Positions 47,359 to 54,139 of a DNA stretch of 64,000 bases are shown piece after piece. The number at the start of each line of letters is the position of its first letter. Position 1 is the first letter of the stretch. Both the position numbers and the translations under genes were made by a program. Under the pieces are notes generated by a model that searched no databases, had not been told where the DNA came from, and saw nothing but the letters and a program-made list of their open reading frames with translations. The stretch is from Candidatus Jettenia sp. AMX2 (GTDB taxonomy: Bacteria; Planctomycetota; Brocadiia; Brocadiales; Brocadiaceae). Where the stretch lies: the NCBI GenBank assembly GCA_030583665.1, contig CP129469.1, positions 1,975,043 through 2,039,042 on the forward strand, written 5' to 3'.

Positions 47359-47715
47359 TCACACATTTTATTAAGTATTTAATTAATAATATCTTATAAC
47401 TTTCACCTCCCCTAAAAGACCGTCACCAAACCGTAACCAGAATCACTTTTCCATGGTGTAGAAATATTCGATAGAAACCTGCCCGAAACATTCCAGTTGA
47501 TTCATTATCGACGGTAACCATAATTTAGTTGCATCCTTTTCTTTCTTGTGTTATTTTAAGATGATGAGTAAAGCTGAAAAACTATTGAAACGTTTCTTGT
47601 CGAAACCAAAAGATTTTACCTACCTTGAGCTTAAGAAGCTCCTGGCCGGTTTTAGATATGAGAATATCAGCACAGGCAAAACAGCAGGATCAAGGGTTAC
47701 TTTTATGAATCCTAA

Positions 47716-49799
47716 CCTCACTTCGACAAATGTATTACAAAAAAGGTGAAAAACGGGTAAAAAGTGAGGGATGAAAAGTCATAAGTTGTTGATATGGTTA
47801 GCCTGAAGATTTTAGAGTGGCCAATGTAGTGCCTGAATATATATCTATCTGTTGTTTTTAAGATTTTTTCTGGTATAATGTATGGCATGTATGTCCGTAA
47901 AAAATCAAAAAAGACGTCAGGCAAAAAACGATATCTACAGCACCAACTCGTTGAGTCGGTTCGTACCCCTTCAGGGCCAAGGCAGCAAATAGTTTTGAAT
48001 CTTGGCCAGCTTGATCTGCCGGAAGAGAAGTGGAAGGTTCTTGCAGACCGCATCGAAGGGATTTTAACCAATCAAAAGACCTTATTTCCGTTAGATCCTG
48101 AAATCGAGGCAAAGGCAAGGCATTATGCCCGTCAGATAAGGCAAGAGAGATTGGGACGTGGGCAAGAATGTCTTACCGCTGAAGAAACAGCGCACTATGA
48201 GCAGGTAGATATTAGTTCCCTGGCAACAAATGATGCGAAGACCGTAGGGGCAGAACACGTAGTAATAAGCCAGATGGATGAATATGGGTTTGACACGATA
48301 GTAAAGGGACTTGGATTGAGCGAAGAGCAGGTGAAGTATTCCAGGATGGTTATTGTGGGAAGAATAGTACATCCTGGCAGCGAGCGGGAGACTGCCCGAT
48401 GGTTAACAGAGGCAAGCGGAGTGGGAGAACTCCTGGGTGGAGGGGTGAGGGTGTATGATAATGCGTTACATCGGGCGGCCATATTGTTATGGGAGCATCA
48501 TGAAGCGATAGAACGGGAGTTGTCAAGACGTGCCCGGGAGATATATTCTCTCAAGGAGACGGTGATCTTGTACGATTTAACCAACAGTTATTTTGAGGGG
48601 AGCAAGAGAGGGAGTAAAATAGCCAGGTATGGTAAATCAAAGGAGAAGCGTAATGACTGTCCGATAATTACGTTATCTCTTACGGTAGATGAAGAAGGAT
48701 TTCCTAAACAGAGCAAGGTATGGGAAGGCAACGTGTCTGAGCCTGATACGTTGAAAGATATTTTATCAGGTTTGAAAAAAGAAGGCGGTCTGTTTACGGA
48801 TGAGAAGACTATCGTAATAGATGCCGGAATTGCGACGGAAGACAATATCGCATTGATAAAAAAAAATGGATTTCGCTATGTGGCGGTCTCCCGTAAGAGA
48901 ACGTATGAAGACGCTTTTTGGTCAAAAGCAGAGGAGGAGAAGATCCCTTTATCGGACGGGAAGACAACGTTGAGCCTGAAATTCGTGCGAACAGAAGAAG
49001 AGGCATACCTTCTCTGCCACAGTGAAACAAAAGAGGCAAAAGAAAAAGCCATGCTTTTCCAGAAAGAACAAAGGTTTGAACAGGAACTGTTGTCAATACG
49101 GGAAGGGTTATCAAAGGCAAAAAGACAAAGAAAGTATGATAAGATCATTGAACGAATCGGGCGACTGAAAGAACGTTATAACGTAGGCAATCTGTATAAG
49201 ATCAAAGTGGAACAGTCTGAAGGCAATGCGACCTTGCTTCACTTTACAAAAAATGAGCAGGCGAAGGCGAAGGAAGATGCAGCCGGCACCTATGTGTTGA
49301 GGACAAATCGTCTGGATCTTGGTGGGGAAGAGATATCAAAGCTCCACAGATCGTTGACCACGATAGAGGCGAGCTTTGCAAGTATGAAAGGCAATCTGGG
49401 TTTACGGCCAAACTTTCACCATGCGGATACCCCCACCATTGCCCATGTACACGTAACGGTATTGGCCTATCATATACTTGCCGGGATAATAAAAAAGTTG
49501 CGGACAGCAGGGATTCATTACGATTGTGATACGATTCGTAATATCCTTGCAACACACGTAAGGGTGACAACCACGATGAATACAGAAGATGGTCATGTTA
49601 TTGACGTCAGAACCTGCACAACGCCAACGGAAAAGCAGCATATGATTTACCATAAACTCCAGATAAAGCACACGCCATTAGGGAGAAAATACATAAAAAC
49701 ACCTGTTAAAACGCAAAGATGTAGTGCCGAAAAATGAAGCGTCAAAATCTTAACATATTGTTGCTTCAGAAGATGTGATTTTCACTTGTCGAACTATGG
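47716..49799 (+). mobile_element. IS1634-family-like insertion sequence, 2,084 bp
   Basis: The ends are imperfect inverted repeats: CCTCACTTCGACAA on the left (47716-47729) and CCATAGTTCGACAA on the right when reversed (49786-49799), 11 of 14 positions alike. The element is flanked by CTAA at 47712-47715 and 49800-49803, a 4-base target duplication. It contains one transposase gene. The boundaries are confirmed because excision restores hicA. Confidence 0.88.
47887..49737 (+). CDS. IS1634/IS4-type DDE transposase
   Basis: The product of about 616 residues has the family's hallmarks: VILYDLTNSYFEG (first catalytic Asp), IVIDAGIATEDNIALI (second Asp) and the late LHRSLTTIEASFASMKGNLG with the Glu and the following Lys of the YREK-like motif, before an HHADTPTIAHVHVTVLAYHI region. 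A possible promoter (TTGTTT 47852-47857; extended TGGTATAAT 47871-47879) lies so close that the message may be nearly leaderless from the ATG at 47887. An ATG at 47878 overlaps the -10 box. The frame is intact, so the element may be active. Confidence 0.93.
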   Translation: MYVRKKSKKTSGKKRYLQHQLVESVRTPSGPRQQIVLNLGQLDLPEEKWKVLADRIEGILTNQKTLFPLDPEIEAKARHYARQIRQERLGRGQECLTAEETAHYEQVDISSLATNDAKTVGAEHVVISQMDEYGFDTIVKGLGLSEEQVKYSRMVIVGRIVHPGSERETARWLTEASGVGELLGGGVRVYDNALHRAAILLWEHHEAIERELSRRAREIYSLKETVILYDLTNSYFEGSKRGSKIARYGKSKEKRNDCPIITLSLTVDEEGFPKQSKVWEGNVSEPDTLKDILSGLKKEGGLFTDEKTIVIDAGIATEDNIALIKKNGFRYVAVSRKRTYEDAFWSKAEEEKIPLSDGKTTLSLKFVRTEEEAYLLCHSETKEAKEKAMLFQKEQRFEQELLSIREGLSKAKRQRKYDKIIERIGRLKERYNVGNLYKIKVEQSEGNATLLHFTKNEQAKAKEDAAGTYVLRTNRLDLGGEEISKLHRSLTTIEASFASMKGNLGLRPNFHHADTPTIAHVHVTVLAYHILAGIIKKLRTAGIHYDCDTIRNILATHVRVTTTMNTEDGHVIDVRTCTTPTEKQHMIYHKLQIKHTPLGRKYIKTPVKTQRCSAEK

Positions 49800-49908
49800 C
49801 TAAGACTAAACACATTATTAAACTTCATAAGCCACATCCAAAGCCTGAACTAAAGCGGTATCAGTTGGACTATATAGAGGAAACACTGCGAAATAATGAG
49901 GTGATACA

Positions 49909-50250
49909 ATGAAAGATATTTTGACTTATAAGGGTTTTATAGGATCAGTGCATTTTAGTGCGGATGATAAGGTCTTTCATGGAAAGATAGAAGGTATTGG
50001 CGACCTTGTAACCTTCGAGGGTTCTACAGTGGACGAACTTATAAAGGCATTTTATGATGAAGTAGACGATTATATGAAACTATGCAAGGAACATGATAAG
50101 GAACCTATGAAATCATACAAGGGTAGTTTTAATGTTCGCATATCCCCGGAATTGCATAGAAAGGCCGTGGTAACGGCTAAAAAAAAGGGAATTACTTTAA
50201 ATAAGTTTATCCAAAGAGCAATCGAAAAGGAATTAGTACAGAAAGAATAA
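49909..50250 (+). CDS. hicB: HicB-type antitoxin
   Basis: The 113-residue product has the degenerate RNase-H-like HicB fold (YKGFIGSVHFSADDKVFHGK, then GDLVTFEGSTVDELIKAFYD) and a C-terminal ribbon-helix-helix DNA-binding end (GSFNVRISPELHRKAVVTAK and GITLNKFIQRAIEKEL). HicB neutralises HicA and represses the operon. Its ATG overlaps the hicA stop as ATGA. It stays intact although hicA is interrupted; transcription would now need to come from within the IS. Confidence 0.92.
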   Translation: MKDILTYKGFIGSVHFSADDKVFHGKIEGIGDLVTFEGSTVDELIKAFYDEVDDYMKLCKEHDKEPMKSYKGSFNVRISPELHRKAVVTAKKKGITLNKFIQRAIEKELVQKE

Positions 50251-50312
50251 CCGAGGCCGGGCAATGAAAGAAAAGAGCTTGATTCTATTCTATAAGGGTA
50301 GAGGAAATTGCA

Positions 50313-50393
50313 ATGAACGATTTTAAAGTATTCTATGATAATGAAGAAGATATTCTCTTTCTTGCAAAGGCGGAATGTGTCAATGAAAATTAG
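50313..50393 (+). pseudogene. DUF2283-like fragment
   Basis: A 26-residue frame, MNDFKVFYDNEEDILFLAKA plus a short tail, resembles the N-terminus of DUF2283 proteins, small partners often found beside toxin genes. It stops early and is about half the expected length. GAGG lies ten bases upstream. The assignment rests on the pattern YDxExDxL only. Confidence 0.45.
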
Positions 50394-50526
50394 ACATTTT
50401 TTTAAAGAATTTAGACTCTCATCATAGTGTATTTTCCCGTTCCTGAAATATTTGGCTAAAACTCATTAAGACATGCAGGTCAAACAGGCGGGTAATGCGA
50501 GGAAGGAGAGGGTCGCATTTGAAAAA

Positions 50527-50702
50527 TTAACCAACTGTTTTTTTGTTTTGTAACTGATCAGTTGTTTCGAATATCCGGGTGACAAACAATGCCGCCCTAT
50601 CAATAGAATCTCTCGCTATATACTCAGCGATCGCATCTACATCATTCAATGCAGATCTGGTAATGCGTCAATTACTTGCTTGGCAATAACTTTTACAGCC
50701 AT
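50527..50702 (-). pseudogene. RelE/ParE-type toxin remnant
   Basis: From the ATG at 50702 (behind AGGAGGAG) the minus strand reads MAVKVIAKQVIDALPDLH and a stop. The next frame carries the rest of the pattern: ALNDVDAIAEYIARDSIDRA and ALFVTRIFETTDQLQN. This is the alpha-helical hairpin of ParE/RelE toxins, without the C-terminal beta sheet. The sequence just upstream encodes NIARLIHDEA and a stop, which could be the end of the antitoxin. Confidence 0.6.
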
Positions 50703-50814
50703 TTCACTCCTCCTTATTCATTTTATGCCTCATCATGAATGAGTCTTGCAATATTCTTAACAAATTTTCTTTAATTTGACAAATCGTACTTTTAACAACT
50801 TCAATTTTTGTAAT

Positions 50815-50953
50815 AATTTAGTTTTTTGAAAAAGTAGGGGCGGAGCATTTGCTATAGATTGGTATAATGCGTTTATATCCAAACCGGTAAATGCTTCGCC
50901 CCTATACTGTGCGGTAAACATCGCTATTATTGGCATTTTTCAAAAAACTAAAT
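50815..50953. mobile_element. MITE-like palindromic element
   Basis: AATTTAGTTTTTTGAAAAA (50815-50833) is an exact reverse complement of 50935-50953. Inside, GGGGCGGAGCATTTGC (from 50837) and AAATGCTTCGCCCC (to 50911) form a second inverted pair with one mismatch. There is no coding capacity. The right end resembles 39887-39912. The rest of the gap 50394-51135 shows only the toxin remnant. Confidence 0.55.
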
Positions 50954-51135
50954 TGTTGCCAATTTTTTTATTTGTTGCTGCTTAATTAGGTATGGCCACC
51001 TGAATATGGTATGCTGATGTGAGGTATTTTATCCCTTTATTTTTACAAAGTGTAAACGGCATTCCGGGAATACATTGAGGTCGGTTTTTTAGGGGGATTA
51101 ATACGCTAAGTATTTGATATGTTTTAAGTTATAAA

Positions 51136-51488
51136 TGGAGGCGGCGGGAATTGAACCCGCGTCCCAGGACATTTCAGCACAGGCTTCTACGTACATAGTC
51201 TATTTTTAAATCTCACTCGCAGGAACTCCAACAGACAGGATTTCCCGTAGCCAGCCCCGTTTAAAAGTTCGTTTAATTCCCACCGGGCGGAGGAATTATA
51301 CTAACCTGCTAGTCGTCATTTCATTAACCACGCAGGTAAGGTTAATAAAATGTGGCTGTTTAATTAAGCAGCCAATGCCATTGGTCTTTCGGCATTTAAA
51401 TTGTTTTGCCAGGTTTTTAATGAGGCCGCCTGACAACCTCAATACGCCACCTATACCTCAACTTGTCCGGTCGAATCCTTTCGCCCCC
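51136..51488 (-). ncRNA. ssrA: Transfer-messenger RNA (tmRNA)
   Basis: The 5' end GGGGGCGAAAGGATTCGACC and the 3' end with T arm GCGGGTTCAATTCCCGC and acceptor CGCCTCC-A pair as the tRNA-like domain. CCA is not encoded. The tag frame on the minus strand (51364-51405) ends GCA TTG GCT GCT TAA, giving NNLNAERPMALAA; the exact resume codon is uncertain. tmRNA rescues stalled ribosomes together with SmpB. The 3' end is duplicated at 47337-47358, marking it as an integration site. Confidence 0.97.
51138..51159 (+). other. Proximal attachment-site copy within ssrA
   Basis: This is the ssrA-embedded copy of the 22-bp direct repeat also present at 47337-47358. Together the two define an island of about 3.8 kb downstream of ssrA. 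Confidence 0.75.
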
Positions 51489-51502
51489 TATTTATGAATA
51501 GA

Positions 51503-51531
51503 ATTATAGCATACCCTTGGAGGAAATACAA
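51503..51531 (-). promoter_or_regulatory. Promoter of ssrA
   Basis: On the minus strand TTGTAT (51526-51531), a 17-base spacer and TGCTATAAT (extended -10; TATAAT at 51503-51508) precede the mature tmRNA 5' end at 51488 by about 15 bases. The match is strong and the position is right. Confidence 0.75.
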
Positions 51532-51600
51532 TCTAACAGATTATTCTGTTTCACAGAAAAAGGGATTTGCCTCTTTCTTCTTCTGATATGCGAAAAATAA

Positions 51601-51647
51601 GCAAGCTGGCTTTCGAAGAAAAGGAGGAAAGCGAAAAGCCAGCTTGC
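51601..51647 (+). other. Long stem-loop with GGAGG in the loop
   Basis: GCAAGCTGGCTTTCG (51601-51615) pairs with CGAAAAGCCAGCTTGC (51632-51647), 15 base pairs with one bulged A. The 16-base loop contains AAGGAGGAAA. It lies between ssrA and the lipoprotein gene. It is too far from the next start to act as a normal ribosome site, and no T-run follows, so it is not a standard terminator on the plus strand. Confidence 0.5.
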
Positions 51648-51721
51648 CCTGCTGAAAGGAGAACAATCACTTATAATAACAACGTTAATACAGATAAGGT
51701 TCCCATTCTAAAAAATTATCT

Positions 51722-51749
51722 TTGTGTTTATTTCCAATTACATTATAAT
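51722..51749 (+). promoter_or_regulatory. Probable promoter of the lipoprotein gene
   Basis: TTGTGT (51722-51727), a 16-base spacer and TATAAT (51744-51749) lie just ahead of the ATG at 51759. Transcription would start within a few bases of the ATG, so the message would be leaderless or nearly so. Confidence 0.5.
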
Positions 51750-51758
51750 TGTGCCATT

Positions 51759-52211
51759 ATGAGAAAACATATTATCATAAGTGTCTTGTTCATATCCTTT
51801 TCTCTGTTCGGATGTGCTGCAAATCCAAATAAGGCACGTACGGATATGGAACAAAAGGTAAATGAATCTTCAAGAATAAACCGTGCTCTGGAAAAAAGAA
51901 TTGATGATTTGTCAGTCTCTGTTTCATTACTGGTAAGCGATGGGAACAGGATACATAATAAGATAGATGACCTGGCTTCCCATATTATAAATTCTCAACA
52001 AAATCTCCAGAAATCGAGTGCTGCTATTCAAAATATTGATGAACGTTTGAACAAGCTTGAAACCGGTTATAAAACCCTGGAGGGAAATCTCAATAAACAG
52101 ATAATCGATATCCAACAAGCAAAGGTAGAATTATCCAATTTACAGAAAATGACGAAAGAAGGTATAAGAAACGCATTTGAAACACAGGAAGAATCCAATG
52201 ATGTCCGTTAA
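51759..52211 (+). CDS. Small coiled-coil lipoprotein of unknown function
   Basis: The ATG at 51759 gives MRKHIIISVLFISFSLFGCA, a lipoprotein signal with lipobox LFGC (Cys at about residue 19). The mature part is almost wholly helical with heptad-like repeats (about 30-145, for example NRALEKRIDDLSVSVSLLVS and SSAAIQNIDERLNKLETGYK), suggesting a trimeric or dimeric coiled coil in the periplasm. An upstream in-frame ATG at 51567 is rejected because it would bury the signal peptide. No ribosome binding site is seen. The family is not recognised. Confidence 0.75.
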   Translation: MRKHIIISVLFISFSLFGCAANPNKARTDMEQKVNESSRINRALEKRIDDLSVSVSLLVSDGNRIHNKIDDLASHIINSQQNLQKSSAAIQNIDERLNKLETGYKTLEGNLNKQIIDIQQAKVELSNLQKMTKEGIRNAFETQEESNDVR

Positions 52212-52272
52212 AAATTAAGAAACGTGCTGTATTTTGATTTTTAAACGTCACCCGGCATATTGAAAAATAAAA

Positions 52273-52491
52273 ATGAGAAATTTTTATAAAATTATCGGTA
52301 TTATAGCACTATGCCTGGTTTGTAGCTCGGTTACCTATTTTATGTTTGGTGCAGTAGCCCGCTCATACAGTTCACAAAACCCGCAGTTGGCAAAGAAAAT
52401 AGTCGTTTTAACCTTTCTGGTAAATATATCAATGGTTGTGGGCTGCGTATATCTTATTTATAAATTAAAAGACCCTGCAGAAAAAAAATGA
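52273..52491 (+). CDS. Small protein with two membrane segments
   Basis: The 72-residue product has hydrophobic stretches at about 7-28 and 43-64 (IIGIIALCLVCSSVTYFMFG; VVLTFLVNISMVVGCVYLIY) and a charged C-terminus, DPAEKK. Its last codons overlap the ATG of the HtrA gene (ATGA), so the two are probably coupled. I do not recognise the family. A role next to HtrA in the envelope is an inference from position. Confidence 0.65.
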   Translation: MRNFYKIIGIIALCLVCSSVTYFMFGAVARSYSSQNPQLAKKIVVLTFLVNISMVVGCVYLIYKLKDPAEKK

Positions 52492-54011
52492 AATGCAAAT
52501 ATCCGGTAAAAATTTTATTCCCCTCAATAGCATTAACCCTTTTACCTTTTTTATGCAGCAAACCAACCCTTGCAAATGACCCTGCCGACGTTGCAACATT
52601 AAGACAAGAACTCCTGGAACTTGAACAGTTTACGAAGCCTTTTCTCCAGACTTTCCGAAAAATATCACAACTGGTCAGTCCGTCTGTAGTCAGTTTAAGT
52701 ACAGAAAAAAAAGGAGATCCAAAAGAAACAGCAGATCCTCCCCCGCCATATCAACAATTTCCCCCTGGTCGTGATCCTCACATGGGCGACATGCCAAAAA
52801 AGGGGTTGGGATCCGGCATTATTGTAGATGAACAGGGACACATTTTAACAAACAACCATGTTATTGACGGTTTCTCTGAAGATGAAATTACCGTTATTAC
52901 CTATGATCAGGAGCAGCACACGAATATTAAAATTGTTGGTGTTGATCCCAACACAGACCTTGCGGTCATAAAAATAGAGCCGGATAATCTCCTGCCGGTA
53001 AAATTTGGCAATTCAGATGAGGTGCAGGTAGGCGATTGGGTTATTGCCATTGGCAGCCCTTTCGGATATCACCAGACGGTTTCCGCTGGCATCATCAGTG
53101 CAAAAGGAAGAACGCATGTCATACCATTCGTACTTCCTTTTATCTATGAAGACTTTTTCCAGACCGATGCAGCCATTAATCCGGGAAACAGCGGAGGCCC
53201 GCTTGTCAATCTCAGAGGCGAAGTAATCGGGATAAACACTGCTATTGCTACCCGTTCAGGAGGGTCACAGGGTATAGGATTTGCCATTTCTGCCACAATA
53301 GCAAAAGAAACGGCAGAAACTCTTATAACAACAGGAACGGCAATAAGGGGATATTTGGGGGTAGGGACACATGATATCAATGACGAATTAGCAATTCTCC
53401 TCGGCCTAAGAAATAAGAAAGAGATAATCAGCTACATGGGACTGCCAAAAGAAAAAGGGGCATTCGTTGTTGAGGTCTGGCAGGATACCCCTGCATCAAA
53501 GGCAGGAATACTTCCCGGTGATATCATTTTCGAATTGGGTGAAAAGAAGATCGAAACCACAACAGACCTTCAGCATGCTATCCGGCGTGCAAAAGTAGGT
53601 TCGGTAATAAGCTTGAAGGTTATCCGGAATGGCCTGGAAAACACACTAAATGTCACTGTTGAACAGCAACCCGGAAATCTTGCAGGCAAAACATATACTA
53701 CAATTCAAAAATTGGAAGAACCCTGCAAGCTCTCTTTTGGATTAATGGTAAACAATCTTAATCCCGAAATAGCAAAATCATTGGGCCTTGAAAACGAAAA
53801 AGGTATCCTGGTTGTTGAAGTCGAAGCAGGCAGCCAGGCAGAGCATGCAGGTATAAAGCCTGGTGATTTGATTACGAAAGTAGGAACAAAGGAAGTAAGC
53901 TCCGTTATGGAATTCATAGAACTCATCGAAGGTTTTTTGAAAGAGAAAGGAACGGTGAGTGTTTATATAAAAGGCAAAGGATTCATAACATTAATTTTCA
54001 TGAAGGAATGA
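52488..54011 (+). CDS. HtrA/DegP-type periplasmic serine protease with two PDZ domains
   Basis: An N-terminal signal segment (ILFPSIALTLLPFLCS) is followed by the trypsin-like domain with the catalytic triad in order: His in ILTNNHVIDG (near 124), Asp in NTDLAVIKI (near 157) and Ser in NPGNSGGPL (near 234). Two PDZ domains follow (about 285-390 and 415-505; GAFVVEVWQDTPASKAGILP and GILVVEVEAGSQAEHAGIKP). At 507 residues it is of DegP/MucD type. It degrades or refolds damaged envelope proteins. It overlaps the small membrane protein gene by four bases. Confidence 0.93.
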   Translation: MKCKYPVKILFPSIALTLLPFLCSKPTLANDPADVATLRQELLELEQFTKPFLQTFRKISQLVSPSVVSLSTEKKGDPKETADPPPPYQQFPPGRDPHMGDMPKKGLGSGIIVDEQGHILTNNHVIDGFSEDEITVITYDQEQHTNIKIVGVDPNTDLAVIKIEPDNLLPVKFGNSDEVQVGDWVIAIGSPFGYHQTVSAGIISAKGRTHVIPFVLPFIYEDFFQTDAAINPGNSGGPLVNLRGEVIGINTAIATRSGGSQGIGFAISATIAKETAETLITTGTAIRGYLGVGTHDINDELAILLGLRNKKEIISYMGLPKEKGAFVVEVWQDTPASKAGILPGDIIFELGEKKIETTTDLQHAIRRAKVGSVISLKVIRNGLENTLNVTVEQQPGNLAGKTYTTIQKLEEPCKLSFGLMVNNLNPEIAKSLGLENEKGILVVEVEAGSQAEHAGIKPGDLITKVGTKEVSSVMEFIELIEGFLKEKGTVSVYIKGKGFITLIFMKE

Positions 54012-54139
54012 CAAGAAATTGAATCGTAAGATTTGTTTAGCATTTTTCTTCGTTACCTCTCTTTCCTGTCAGTAAAAGACTGTTGGTTATGGTTACACCA
54101 TGTTATACAATCTGTGATTTGACAGTGCGGTAAAGGTAT

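Larger units (their letters stand above)
47561..49912 (+). pseudogene. hicA: HicA-type mRNA interferase toxin, split by an IS element
   Basis: The 5' part (47561-47715) reads MMSKAEKLLKRFLSKPKDFT, ELKKLLAGFRYENISTGKT and GSRVTFMNP. The 3' part (49804-49912) reads KTKHIIKLHKPHPKPELKRY then QLDYIEETLRNNEVIQ and a stop overlapping the hicB ATG. Taking out 47716-49799 and one CTAA repeat restores a single 87-residue frame with the family's Gly...His core (STGKTAGSR and HIIKLHKPHP). HicA degrades mRNA until bound by HicB. As it stands the toxin is inactive. Confidence 0.9.

Noticed and set aside
51567-51758. N-terminal extension of the lipoprotein gene
   Set aside because: It would place the signal peptide inside the protein and includes the strong hairpin and promoter; the ATG at 51759 is better.
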